Shown piece after piece: positions 30,328 through 41,571 of a stretch of 64,000 bases of DNA; within the stretch, counting starts at the first letter, position 1; every line of letters begins with the position of its first letter. A program made the position numbers and the translations under genes. Under the pieces are notes generated by a model, which had not been told where the DNA came from, did not search any database, and saw only the letters and a list, made by a program, of their open reading frames with translations. This stretch comes from Oscillospiraceae bacterium. GTDB lineage: Bacteria; Bacillota; Clostridia; Oscillospirales; Acutalibacteraceae. The DNA lies in the NCBI GenBank assembly GCA_015066465.1, contig SVOI01000001.1, positions 62,001 through 126,000 of the forward strand, read 5' to 3'.

Positions 30328-31725
30328 GTGGAACATAAATTGGTTCATTTTGCGGCTGATAAAACTATTTCAAGCATTTTGAAGTATATAGATAAAGAGC
30401 CTCAGAAAAATCTTCTTAAAATTCTCAGTATTGTTGAGAAAACTTTTAAAATGTACCCCAAAGAAAACTATGCCAAAATGCGAAATGCTGTTTTAGATGA
30501 TAATAATTCTCACACGATTTTAGCAAAGAGCATTTTAAAAGATGTTGACCACAGTTTAATTAAAAGTCTTCTTCTTTCTTTAGGTGTTCACGCTGGTTTT
30601 TATGGTACAAAAACTGTAAGAGCTAATCGTGAAAAATATAAATGCAATATCCCGTGGATAATTCTCTTCGACCCGACTTCTGCTTGTAACTTAAAGTGCA
30701 AGGGTTGCTGGTCTGCTGAGTATGGTCACTCATTTCAACTATCACTTGATGAAATGAGAAGCATTGTAAGTCAGGGTAAAGAAATGGGCACTCATTTTTA
30801 TATGCTTACAGGTGGAGAGCCACTTATAAGAAAAAATGATATTGTAACACTTGCTTCAGAAAATAAAGAATGTACATTTTTAATTTATACAAACGCTACT
30901 TTAATTGACCAGAAATTCTGTGACGATATTAAGAAGTGTGGTAACATTACACTCGCTTTAAGTATTGAAGGCTCAAAAGAAAGCAATGATTTCCGTCGTG
31001 GTGACGGAGCTTATGACACAACCATTAAAGCTATGGAGCTTTTAAAGCACAATAAAATTCTTTTTGGTATTTCTGTTTGTTACACAAGTAAAAATGTTGA
31101 AAGTGTTACAAGTGATGACTTCTTAAATGATATGATTGAAAAGGGCGTGAAATATGCGCTTTACTTCAACTATATGCCTGTTGGTAGTGATGGTCAGAAA
31201 GATTTAATACCAACACCTATGCAGAGAAAATATATGTATATGTGGCTTAAAAGAACAAGAAACGGCAAAACAGGTAAGCCAATATTTGTTATGGACTTCC
31301 AGGATGATGGTGAGTACGTTGGCGGTTGTATTGCTGGTGGCAGAAACTATTTCCACATAAACTCAAAGGGCGATATTGAGCCTTGCGTTTTCGTTCACTA
31401 TTCAGATTCAAATATAAGAGAAACAACTCTTTTAGAATCTTTACAAAGACCACTTTTCCAGGCATACAGAAAAGGTCAGCCTTTTAACGATAACCATTTA
31501 ATGCCTTGTCCTATGCTTGAAAATCCTGATATTTTAAGAAAAATTATAAAAGAAACAGGTGCTAAGAGCACCGACCATCTTATTAACGAAGACGTTGATG
31601 AGCTTTGTGATAAATGTGTTGATTTCAGTAAGGCTTGGGCACCAGTTGCCGAAGAATTGTGGAAAAACAACCCACACCCGAAAATTTTTACACAGTATTA
31701 CAGAGACTCAGATGAAGCAAAATAA
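30328..31725 (+). CDS. Radical SAM protein with Cys-rich C-terminal region (SPASM-like)
   Basis: DPTSACNLKCKGCWSAEYGH (CxxxCxxC), LTGGEPLIRK, C-terminal CxxC-type motifs (GGCIAGG, EPCVF, CPML, CDKCVD). GTG start at 30328 preferred over TTG at 30319. Confidence 0.88.
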   Translation: MEHKLVHFAADKTISSILKYIDKEPQKNLLKILSIVEKTFKMYPKENYAKMRNAVLDDNNSHTILAKSILKDVDHSLIKSLLLSLGVHAGFYGTKTVRANREKYKCNIPWIILFDPTSACNLKCKGCWSAEYGHSFQLSLDEMRSIVSQGKEMGTHFYMLTGGEPLIRKNDIVTLASENKECTFLIYTNATLIDQKFCDDIKKCGNITLALSIEGSKESNDFRRGDGAYDTTIKAMELLKHNKILFGISVCYTSKNVESVTSDDFLNDMIEKGVKYALYFNYMPVGSDGQKDLIPTPMQRKYMYMWLKRTRNGKTGKPIFVMDFQDDGEYVGGCIAGGRNYFHINSKGDIEPCVFVHYSDSNIRETTLLESLQRPLFQAYRKGQPFNDNHLMPCPMLENPDILRKIIKETGAKSTDHLINEDVDELCDKCVDFSKAWAPVAEELWKNNPHPKIFTQYYRDSDEAK

Positions 31726-31731
31726 TTACAT

Positions 31732-31774
31732 GGGCAGTAGACTAAAAAGGTTAGTCTGCTGCCCGATTTATTTA
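31732..31774. terminator. Intrinsic terminator
   Basis: GGGCAGTAGACTAA-AAAGG-TTAGTCTGCTGCCC then gatttatttatt. Confidence 0.7.
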
Positions 31775-31916
31775 TTACTAAACCGAATTTCTTAAAAGGA
31801 AAATAATTGTTAACATTCCATAAAAAAATTTATAGTTTATTGACACTATGAACAAAAGTGGTATAATTACAATGGAAATTAATTTATATATTAAAAAAAG
31901 GAGCAGGTAACTTTTA

Positions 31917-34900
31917 ATGAAGAAGTGAAATAAAATTTTAAGTGCTATACTTGCGAGTGCTGTTATGTGCAGTAGCATACCATTTTTTATGACAACTGGT
32001 AATGCAGCATATTTTACAGATGGCTCTGAGTGGGAAAGAACCAATTCCGATTACGGTAAAATTGATGCTAAGGTAACAAATACTGATTATAAGTTTATGC
32101 AAACTGAGGATAATCAGGAGTTTACATTTAATCAGCATCTTTCTTTAGAGAAGGCTGCGGGTGAGGCGTATGCACGCTTTAATAGTCTTACTCTTTATAC
32201 AGGTGGAACAAATACAGATGCCTCTTTAAAAGTAGAAGAATATCCTGAAAAAATTACAACTAACGGTACAGGGGAGCTTCTCAATAAAATGAACTTCACA
32301 TATTCGTGGAGTGCTGATAATGACAATGCGGCTGATGTAGGTGTTTCTAATGGTGATATCAGAGCACACGATTTAAGAGGTACTGTGGTTGACCTTTCTG
32401 GCTGCCCTGACTATCAGTGGGATTGTGCTCTTAGCTTTGTTGTAGTTCACCCTGAGGATGAGCCTTTTGGTGAAATAAAAACAAATTATTACTGGGATTT
32501 TAACTGGACCTATGCAGACGTTGGTCTTATGGGTAGCAGAACAACAAGACAGGTGCGTTTTGCTACAGATATCGTAATAACTGATGTTCGTGAACTCAGG
32601 AATAAAATTGATGAATTTAAAACCCAGATAGAAGATTATGAAAACGGAAACTCTCAAAATTTAGATGAGTCAAGATACTTAAAGCTTAAAAAGTTTGTCA
32701 ATGCTGTACCAAGCGATATGCTTAATGGTAACAAGTTTTATACACAATCAGAAGTCGATTCGATGTACGCCTACATAACAGAAACGGTAGAGGGTTTGGC
32801 AGATTATACTGATTACTATCAGATTCGCAGTAAGATTTCTAAAATTACAGAAAAAAGCGGAGACAACTATATTTATGGTAATGGCTACACCAAAGAGTCA
32901 CTTGATGAGGTATCAAGTGAATTATCTAAGATAGACAGTGCTCTTAATAAATCACTTTTATTAGCTCAGCAGGATGTAGTTGATGAAGCAACAGCTCAAT
33001 TAAAAGGTTTGTTAAGTAAGCTCGTTGCAAAGAGTGTTTATCAGGCTGATACCTCAGGCTCAAAGACAGACGATGTTTTCGATACCTGTGTCGATGGTCC
33101 TGATGCTGATATGGGTAAGCAGGATGGTACAGAAATGAACTTCCATCTTAATGCTACTGCATATAAATTTATTCAGATTTATGACGATGAAGTTTTTAAT
33201 GTTCATCAGGAAATTTATGCCTCGAGCCGACATAATACAATTGGCAGAACATTCCCTTATGTAGAGTCATTTACTTTTGATGAAAGTGTTTGTGTAACAG
33301 ACTGCTTCTACAGAGTAGATGGTGCAGTGAATAACACAACTGCATTTCTCTCAAGAGTTTTAGCTGGTAGTTTATCTGACCACGAAAATGGTAATAAAGA
33401 GTTTAACCAATGGAAATATGTTGCAAGAGATACTATCTATGATGGTTCGGCGGGTGAGTCATCAAGGTCAATGACAAGTGATGGACTCATAAAAAGAATA
33501 GAAATTGGTGGCTCGGGTGCTGAGGGCTTCGGTTCCAGATATGGTTACTGGGCAGATGCAGATATTCTTTTTAAAGGCGATGGAGCAGATGTAGCAAGTG
33601 CAGAAGAAAATCTCAGCTTTATTTGGCGCTTGCAGACTAACGATGATGATACCTCATCAGATACCTTCCATCTCCATTTACCTGTAAGTGTTCTCGTTAC
33701 AGATGCCCGTGATTTAGTAAAGCTTTATGACGAGTTAAAGGAATTAGAGGGCGATGAGGAAGAAAGATTAAAATATACAGAAAGCTCTATAAATGCTGTG
33801 ACTCCAGCTTTAGCTGTAATTCCTGAGGACCTTATTTATGGTGGTAAATATTACACACAGACAGAGGTTGATTCATATTATAATCAGCTTGCAAGCACAA
33901 AGGAGTCTCTCGAGCTTCTTGCAGATTATACAGAATTCAATAAAGCTTATGAAGAAGCGTTAACAAGAAATAATGATGATGCAAAATATGAACCAACAGC
34001 ATTTTCATCTTATATGGCAACTGTTGAATATATAAACGCAAATCTTGACAGGCGTTTAGGTGAAACACAGCAAAATGTAGTAGATGAAGCAACAAAGCAA
34101 TTAAACGATTTGATGGTTATATTAGAGCAGAACGCTTTTTGTGATTATTCTAAGCTTGATTACTTGATTGAATATGCTGAATCAAAATTCCCTGAATACA
34201 CCTCACAAGAGAATTATAGCGAAGAAATTTATGCTGCTATGATGGAATCACTCAATAACGCTAAGGCAGTAGATAGAGAGATGGTTAAGGGCGTTGATGG
34301 TGCAAATCAGCAGATAATTGATGCAGCAACAGAAGAACTCCTTTATGCAATTTATTATGATTATTTTGATTCAGCCTCAAAGGATATCATAAAGAATAAT
34401 AATGAGGATGAGAACGGCAATAAGGTATATCTTGACGAAGAATTTGAAAAATTCAAGGAAGAATATGCTGAAATTACTTCTGAGTTAGAAAAAAATGTTG
34501 CAGATGAAACTACGTCAAACCATGATGATTTTGAAAAAGCTACAACAGATCTTTCTAATTCACACACTAAGCTCGAAGAAGCAAAATTTGTTGATTTGAC
34601 AGATATTAAAAACGCAATAGAGGATGCTAAAGAGCTGACTAATGACGGCTTTACAGATTCAAGCTGGAATAATCTTCAGGACAAAATAAAGGAAGCTGAG
34701 GATTTAGTTGCAACAAACCCTGTTCAGGGCGAAAATGGTTCTGGTACCATACAGGTTGAAAAAGCTATTGAAGCTATTACTGATGCACAAAACAAGCTTA
34801 AGAAAAAGGCTGATTATACAGCGTTTAATAAGGCTATGGAGTCTGCAGAGGCCATTATAAATGATACTGAAACTGTTTATACAAACAGTTCAAAAAATGC

Positions 34901-36131
34901 AGTTCTTGAAGCTTATGATGCTGCAGAAAAATTAGATAAGGATTTACCTGAAGAAGAGCAGGAGACTATAACTAAACTCGCAGAAAACCTTAGTACAGCA
35001 GTAAACGGAATCAAGGTAAAGGCAGATTATTCAGAGTTCGAAAAGGTTCTTGAAGAAGCTGAAACGCTCCTTAATAATGGCACAAAATATACAGGTGATA
35101 CAATGCAGGCATTTTTATCAGCATTAACAAATGCAAAAAATGTTAATGATGATTTGTCTGAGGATGATCAGAGTATTATTGATGATGCCTGTGTAGCATT
35201 AAAGACAGCAAAAGATGGTTTGGTTGAAGCAGCAGATACAGATGATTATGAAGATATAATGACAGAGGCTGACAAAATAATTTCTGAGGGTAACGAAAAT
35301 GGTCGTTATGACGATGATATCTGGAATGACTTTGTCAGTGAGGTAACTGATGCTAAAGAAACAGTTGGTGACGATTTTGACAATATTCCAAAGACAGAGC
35401 AAGAAAATGTTGATAAGTTTACCGAGAGCCTTACAGAAACTGTAACAGAGGTTAAAAATAATCGTCACATTATTGTTAAGTTCCAGACTGAAAAGGGCGA
35501 AATAATTAAATTATATCGATTAAAGTCAGATGAAAGCAAAACTATTGGTGAACTCGAGGCTTTACCTGAAGCACCAGAAAATACAGCATTTAAAAAATAT
35601 ACAGGCTGGCTTTATGCTGATAAGACAGAAATGTCTTCAGATGATTTGATTACTGCTGATATTACTTTATATTATATTGAAGAGGAAATAAAAATCGTAG
35701 TTTCAGAAGAAAGCGGGGCTTTCATTAATGAAGAAAACGACTTCTTCAAAGGATTAAAGCACGGCACTACTGTAGAGAATCTTTTATCAGCGTTAGAAAA
35801 TGACCTTGACTATATCGTTGTAAGAGATAAAGACGGCAATATAGTTGAAAATACGGCTTTTATTGCAACTGGTATGACAGTAGAACTCATTTCAAAAGCT
35901 GAAAAAACAGTTAAAAATGAGGTTTTAACAGTTGTAGTAGAAGGTGATATTAACGGCGACGGTCTTGTTAATGACGATGACTTTAACAAGTCAATAGATA
36001 TGTGCCTTAAGAACACCAGCTATTCTGAAACAGAAAAGGCGTATTTTGATGCCAATGACGTTGACGACGATGGCGTGCTTGATGCACTTGACCTTTTCTA
36101 TATAAGCGATATGCGCTTTGGTAACAGATAA
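31917..36131 (+). CDS. Large secreted repeat protein with FIVAR-like modules and C-terminal dockerin-type domain; in-frame TGA at codon 4 (31926-31928)
   Basis: ATG at 31917 reads MKK(TGA)NKILSAILASAVMCSSIPFFMTTGNAAYF..., in frame with the 1388 aa ORF starting at 31965. C-terminus GDINGDGLVNDDDFNKSIDMCLKN...FDANDVDDDGVLDALDLFYISD is dockerin/EF-hand-like. Confidence 0.75.
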
Positions 36132-36136
36132 ATAAT

Positions 36137-36428
36137 AAAAGGGGCTGTAAAAAAAGCGCAGACCGCATAAACTATATAGATCAAGGGGTTCCTACAGTGC
36201 AGATAGCTGTAAGAACCCCTATAAATTATCAAAAAACTAAAATTGCAAAATTTTTTCGTTTTATGCTACAAACAAATCTCACCACTCGACGTACCTATGT
36301 ACGCCTTCGGGCAAGCAAAAACAAGACTGAGGCCTTGTTTTTGTTCGATTTGTCCGTTCTGCATCTTTTTTTCCTATCCCCTAAAAAGAGGCTGTAAAAA
36401 AACTTAGCGTTTTTTTACAGCCCCTTTT
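36137..36428. repeat. About 290 bp inverted-repeat-bounded structured element
   Basis: Left AAAAGGGGCTGTAAAAAAAGCG; right CGTTTTTTTACAGCCCCTTTT. Internal hairpins AGGGGTTC...GAACCCCT, AAAAACAAG...CTTGTTTTT and GGCTGTAAAAAAAC-ttag-CGTTTTTTTACAGCC. Confidence 0.7.
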
Positions 36429-36534
36429 TCTTTGTTCAATTCGCATAAATTTACAGGTGTATTTTAGGCGTGTGAAAGTTTATTATTTCTTTACAAATAA
36501 GTAATTGTTATGCTATAATATATCTTGTATAATT

Positions 36535-37998
36535 ATGTATTGGAGTGCATCCAGTTTGGAAAGAAAAAGTGGTGTGTTAATGCACATTTCTTCTCTTTGG
36601 GGAGAATATTCAAGTGGTAGCTTCGGTAAAGAAGCTTTCGAGTTTGTAGATTTTTTAAAACAGAGTGGTTTTTCATATTGGCAGGTATTGCCTTTTGTTA
36701 TTCCTGATGAATGCAACTCGCCTTATAAATCATATTCTACATTCGGCGGTAATCCATATTTTGTTAATTTAGACAGCCTTTTTGATGAGGGTCTTTTATC
36801 TTCTGAAGATATAGAAAAAGCAAAGCAGGGAACACCATATTACTGCGAGTTTGACAGATTAAAAACAGAGAGACTTCTGCTTCTTATCAAGGCTTCAAAA
36901 AATGTGAATGCAGAATTAAAAGCGAAAATCGAAAAATTTATAGAAGAAAATACACATATAAAAGAATTCTGTAAGTTTATGGCACTCAAAACTGCTAACA
37001 ACGAAAAAGAATGGACAGAGTGGACTATAAAAGAATATAGTGGCGAAATTTATTTTGGCTGGTGCTTTATTCAATATGAATTTTTCACTCAATGGGCAAA
37101 GGTTAAAAAATATGCCAATGAAAACGGTATAAGCATAATTGGTGATATTCCGATTTACGTTTCATTTGACAGTGCCGATGTTTACTATAATAAAAAGATG
37201 TTTTTGATGGATGAAGAAAACCATCTTACAGACGTAGCAGGCGTTCCACCAGATTATTTTTCTGCTGATGGTCAGTTGTGGGGTAATCCGCTTTATGACT
37301 GGGCAGAAATGGAAAAAGACGGCTTTAGTTGGTGGAAGGAGCGTATTTCATTTGCGTTAGAGCTTTTTGATGGTGTAAGAATTGACCATTTCAGAGGCTT
37401 TGAGAGCTTCTGGGCAGTTAAAGGTACAGAAAAAACTGCTAAAAATGGCAAATGGGTTAAAGGCCCTGGTATGAAGCTTATTAAAGTGTTTAACGAAGTT
37501 AAAGGCGATAAGTTAATTATTGCAGAAGACTTAGGTGATATTACAGAAGACGTAATAAAGCTTGTGAATGACAGTGGCTTCCCTGGAATGAGAGTATTCC
37601 AGTTTGGATTCCTTTCAATGTGGGATACGCCTCACAGACCATATAACTACATAAATAACAGTGTTGCTTATTCAGGCACACACGATAATAACACCCTTTT
37701 AGGCTATCTTTGGGAAACTCCTGAAGATATGAAAAGAAAGGTTATGCAATATTGTTCTTGTAATTATGACCGTTGGAATGAAGATGGTTGTAAAGCGATA
37801 ATTAAAACCATTATGGCAAGTAATGCAGGTCTCACAATATTTCCTATACAGGATTTATTAGGCTATGGCTCTGACACTCGCCTTAATGTTCCCGGTAGAG
37901 CGGATGGTAACTGGCTTTACAGAGTTACAAAAGAGCAGGTTAATAATATTAACAAGCAAGAATACAGAGAAATGAATGAATTATTCGGTAGGGTTTAA
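36535..37998 (+). CDS. malQ: 4-alpha-glucanotransferase
   Basis: RKSGVLMHISSLWGEYSSGSFGKEAFEFVDFLKQSGFSYWQVLPF...VRIDHFRGFESFW...IIAEDLGDIT. ATG at 36535 preferred. Confidence 0.95.
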   Translation: MYWSASSLERKSGVLMHISSLWGEYSSGSFGKEAFEFVDFLKQSGFSYWQVLPFVIPDECNSPYKSYSTFGGNPYFVNLDSLFDEGLLSSEDIEKAKQGTPYYCEFDRLKTERLLLLIKASKNVNAELKAKIEKFIEENTHIKEFCKFMALKTANNEKEWTEWTIKEYSGEIYFGWCFIQYEFFTQWAKVKKYANENGISIIGDIPIYVSFDSADVYYNKKMFLMDEENHLTDVAGVPPDYFSADGQLWGNPLYDWAEMEKDGFSWWKERISFALELFDGVRIDHFRGFESFWAVKGTEKTAKNGKWVKGPGMKLIKVFNEVKGDKLIIAEDLGDITEDVIKLVNDSGFPGMRVFQFGFLSMWDTPHRPYNYINNSVAYSGTHDNNTLLGYLWETPEDMKRKVMQYCSCNYDRWNEDGCKAIIKTIMASNAGLTIFPIQDLLGYGSDTRLNVPGRADGNWLYRVTKEQVNNINKQEYREMNELFGRV

Positions 37999-37999
37999 A

Positions 38000-38785
38000 A
38001 TGAGCAATTTAAAAGATATTACACTTTTTTTACTTGATATGGATGGCACAGTAAATTTGGGCTATGACCCGATAGATGGTGCAAAAGAATTTTTAGAAAC
38101 ATTATTAGAGCAAGGTAAAAACTTTATTTTCTTGACAAATAATTCTTCAAAGAATGCAAATGATTATGTCGAGAAAATGAAAAAATTAGGCTTCCCTTGT
38201 GAAAAAGAAAATGTTTTCACTTCAGGTATGGCAGCGGGAATGTTTTTAAGAGATAATAAAAAAGGCAAAAAGGTTTATGTTTGCGGAACAGAATCTTTAA
38301 AAAACGAGCTTCTTAAGTATGATATTAATATAGTTGAAGAAGATGCTGATTTAGTTCTTTTAGGTTACGACACAGAATTAGATTACAAAAAAATCAGAAA
38401 AGTGTGCGACTTTTTAGATGCAGGGGCAGAATATTATGCAACTAATATTGATATGGTTTGCCCTATTGAAGACGGCAGATATTTACCAGACTGTGGTAGC
38501 TTTGCAGATATGTTCGAAAATGCTGTAAAAAGAAGACCTATATTTTTAGGTAAACCAGACAGAACTATGATAGATATTTTACAAAAAGAAACTAATACTC
38601 CTTACGAAAATATCGCAATGGTTGGTGACAGACTTTACACTGACGTAAAAACTGGTGTGAATGCGGGTGTTACGTCAATTCTTGTAATGTCTGGTGAAAC
38701 AGATGAAGAAATTTTAAAAAATTCAGACGTTGAGCCTACTTATATATTTGACTCAGTAAAAAATATTTTAGAAGAAATTAAGTAA
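38000..38785 (+). CDS. HAD-IIA family phosphatase (NagD-like)
   Basis: FLLDMDGTVNLGYDPIDGAKEFLETL...FLTNNSSKN...MVGDRLYTDVKTGVNAG. Confidence 0.92.
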   Translation: MSNLKDITLFLLDMDGTVNLGYDPIDGAKEFLETLLEQGKNFIFLTNNSSKNANDYVEKMKKLGFPCEKENVFTSGMAAGMFLRDNKKGKKVYVCGTESLKNELLKYDINIVEEDADLVLLGYDTELDYKKIRKVCDFLDAGAEYYATNIDMVCPIEDGRYLPDCGSFADMFENAVKRRPIFLGKPDRTMIDILQKETNTPYENIAMVGDRLYTDVKTGVNAGVTSILVMSGETDEEILKNSDVEPTYIFDSVKNILEEIK

Positions 38786-38803
38786 TAATAAAGGAGAGTA
38801 AAA

Positions 38804-39814
38804 ATGAAAAAGAAAATTTTAGCGTTAGCGTTAGTTCTTTCAGTTTTAGTGTCTGTTTTCTCAATCGCTATTACTACAAATGCCGCAAGTGCTTTGTGGG
38901 GCGACGCTAATGGTGACGGTAAGGTTACCACAAGTGATGCACTTATTGTTTTAAGAGTTGCAGCTGGTATTGAAGATAATCTTTCAGCTGAAGCAAGAAG
39001 ACTTTGTGACGTTAATGAAGATGGGTTTATAACTCTTTTTGATGCAAGAAAAATTTTAAGAAGTGCCGCAGGTCTTATAAATCTTCAGCCAACAGGCGCT
39101 TTCAGTGGCTTTAATGGTGGCGGTATTTTTGAAACAAAGGAAGAGCTCGTTTCATATTTCAACAAAAACTTAAATAGAATTAAAGAAGAAAAATTCGGCT
39201 TTACCAAAACAAGTGACGTTGAAATGAAGAAGTTTGAATTCAAAGAAGCATCGTTTTTAGGTGTTGTAACTGAAAACACTGATGAAATAATACAGGGCAT
39301 TTTCTCAACTGTTGGTAGTCAGAAGGAAGAAGACCTTTACGTAGTTCAGGGTACAAGTTCAACAAATAAAATAAACGTTGAGGGTCAGAATTATGTTTCT
39401 GCACTTAGCGTTGCAGACGTTTACGGTGCAACTGCGAAATATGATGCAAACCGTCAGAATGGTGTTATTACAATTTCTATTGCATTACCAGATGCTGAAA
39501 AGAGCGAGGTTTTAGATTCAGCTTACGGTAAGGTGTTTAATTCAGAAAATCTTTTAGGTGCAACTGAAACAACACTTAACACAATTCTTTCGGGTGTTGC
39601 AGATGGAACTGAAGTAGTTCACTATAAAAATGCAGTTTTAACAGCTGAGTTTGACGTTAATACAGCTGAAGTTTTAAAATATTCAATCAGTTATGAAACA
39701 ACTGTTTATATCGCCAGTGCACAAACAAAGAAGCTATTTACTCTTAAAGAGGTTAATTATCAGACAGTAAATACTGTAGATTATATCGATTTTACTCATC
39801 CTATTCAAAAATAA
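38804..39814 (+). CDS. Secreted protein with N-terminal dockerin-like domain and unknown C-terminal domain
   Basis: Signal peptide MKKKILALALVLSVLVSVFSIAITTNAASA; LWGDANGDGKVTTSDALIVLRVAAGI...CDVNEDGFITLFDARKILRSAAGL. Confidence 0.85.
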   Translation: MKKKILALALVLSVLVSVFSIAITTNAASALWGDANGDGKVTTSDALIVLRVAAGIEDNLSAEARRLCDVNEDGFITLFDARKILRSAAGLINLQPTGAFSGFNGGGIFETKEELVSYFNKNLNRIKEEKFGFTKTSDVEMKKFEFKEASFLGVVTENTDEIIQGIFSTVGSQKEEDLYVVQGTSSTNKINVEGQNYVSALSVADVYGATAKYDANRQNGVITISIALPDAEKSEVLDSAYGKVFNSENLLGATETTLNTILSGVADGTEVVHYKNAVLTAEFDVNTAEVLKYSISYETTVYIASAQTKKLFTLKEVNYQTVNTVDYIDFTHPIQK

Positions 39815-39838
39815 TTAAAAGAGAAACAGGTGAAAAGT

Positions 39839-41344
39839 ATGAAAAAATACATTTTAGCACTTGACCAGGGCACTACTTCTTCAAGAACAATCGTTTTTGA
39901 TAAAAGAGGTAACATTGTTTCAAAAGCACAATTTGAATTTACTCAGATTTATCCAAAAAGTGGCTGGGTTGAACACGACCCTTATGAAATCTGGGAAAGT
40001 CAGCTTCACTCATTACAGGTTGCTTTGCAGAATGGTAATATAAAGGCAGAAGAAATTGCGGCTATTGGTATTACTAACCAGCGTGAAACAACTATTTGTT
40101 GGGAAAGAGATACAGGTAAACCTGTTTATAATGCTATTGTGTGGCAGTGCAGAAGAACTGCACCTATTTGCGAAAAGCTTAAAGAAATGGGTCTTGAGCC
40201 TTACGTAAAAGAGCACACAGGTCTTTTAATTGATGCATACTTTTCAGCAACAAAAATCAAGTGGATTTTAGATAACGTTCCAGAGGCAAGAACTCTTGCT
40301 AATGAAAATAAACTTTGCTTCGGTACAGTTGAAACCTGGCTTATCTGGAACCTTACAAATAAACAAGTGCACGTTACTGATTACAGTAACGCTTCACGTA
40401 CAATGCTTTTTGATATTGAAAAATTAGAGTGGGATGAAACGCTTTGCAACAAATTAGGCATTCCTATGAGTATGCTCCCAGAAGTAAAAGAGTCAAGTGC
40501 CATTTATGGCGAAATTGCTGATAACTTACCAGGACTCTCAGAGCTCAAAGGCATTCCAATCGGCGGTGCAATAGGTGACCAGCAGTCTGCACTTTTTGGT
40601 CAGGCTTGTTTTAATGCGGGTCAGGCTAAAAATACTTATGGTACTGGTTGCTTCCTTCTTATGAATACAGGTGAAAAAAGAGTACGCTCAAAAAATCAGC
40701 TTATTGAAGGTATTGCCTGGGGATTAAATGGTAAAGTTACCTATGACTTAGAGGGTAGTGCATTTAATGCGGGTTCAGTTATCAAATGGCTTCGTGACGA
40801 GCTTCGTATGATTTCTGAGCCATCTGAATGTGACTTTTTAGCAGAAAGTGTAGAAGATTCAAATGGAATTTATTTAGTTCCAGCCTTTACAGGACTTGGT
40901 GCACCTTATTGGGATATGTATGCACGTGGTTGTATTGTTGGTTTAACACGTGGCACTAATCGTGCACATTTTGCACGAGCAGTTCTTGAAAGTATCACGT
41001 ATCAGGTTACCGATTTAATTGAAGCTATGGCAAAGGATAGCGAAATGATTATTTCAGAAATCCGTGTTGATGGCGGTGCTTCTGTAAGTAACGTAATGCT
41101 TCAGATTCAGGCGGATATGGCTGGTGCTAAGGTTAACAGACCAAAGCTTGTTGAAACAACTGCTTTAGGTGCTGCCTATATGGCGGGTCTTGCAGTTGGC
41201 TTCTGGAACAGTCTTGAAGAGATTGAAACTGATAGAGAAGTTGACAGAATTTTCATTCCAAATGTAAATACCGAAAAACGTGAAAAAATGCTTAAGGGAT
41301 GGCATAAGGCAGTTCGTTGCTCAATGAATTGGGAAGAGGCTTGA
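39839..41344 (+). CDS. glpK: Glycerol kinase
   Basis: [51 protein letters not shown]. Confidence 0.97.
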   Translation: MKKYILALDQGTTSSRTIVFDKRGNIVSKAQFEFTQIYPKSGWVEHDPYEIWESQLHSLQVALQNGNIKAEEIAAIGITNQRETTICWERDTGKPVYNAIVWQCRRTAPICEKLKEMGLEPYVKEHTGLLIDAYFSATKIKWILDNVPEARTLANENKLCFGTVETWLIWNLTNKQVHVTDYSNASRTMLFDIEKLEWDETLCNKLGIPMSMLPEVKESSAIYGEIADNLPGLSELKGIPIGGAIGDQQSALFGQACFNAGQAKNTYGTGCFLLMNTGEKRVRSKNQLIEGIAWGLNGKVTYDLEGSAFNAGSVIKWLRDELRMISEPSECDFLAESVEDSNGIYLVPAFTGLGAPYWDMYARGCIVGLTRGTNRAHFARAVLESITYQVTDLIEAMAKDSEMIISEIRVDGGASVSNVMLQIQADMAGAKVNRPKLVETTALGAAYMAGLAVGFWNSLEEIETDREVDRIFIPNVNTEKREKMLKGWHKAVRCSMNWEEA

Positions 41345-41399
41345 TGGTGAATTTGTGCTCTATGCCCTCTTGCTCACCCTAACTCACGTGCCCTTGCAC

Positions 41400-41494
41400 G
41401 CTTCGGGGTTCGCAAAAGGTCATATAACACCAAATTCCCACATCAATCCATATTTCAGGGAATCGTAAAATGCCAACTATCATCAAATTTGCAC
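41400..41494. repeat. 95 bp direct repeat, copy 1
   Basis: gcttcggggttcgcaaaaggtcatataacaccaaattcccacatcaatccatatttcagggaatcgtaaaatgccaactatcatcaaatttgcac; 3 differences from copy 2. Confidence 0.9.
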
Positions 41495-41571
41495 CTTAAT
41501 CTACTCTACGTGGCATAAAAAACACAAACTAAATCACAACTAACGCATCAATCCAACCTTGATGGAGTTAT

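Noticed and set aside
31917-31964. Reassignment of TGA to Trp (genetic code 4/25)
   Set aside because: Many genes in the window end in TGA (recX, rimO, yhbY), so TGA acts as a stop here. A selenocysteine in a signal peptide is also implausible, and no SECIS-like structure was recognised.
30328-32000. RiPP-type biosynthetic locus (radical SAM with adjacent exported protein)
   Set aside because: No small precursor ORF with Cys/Ser-rich core was found nearby. A terminator at 31732-31774 separates the radical SAM gene from the dockerin protein, and no dedicated peptidase/exporter pair is adjacent.
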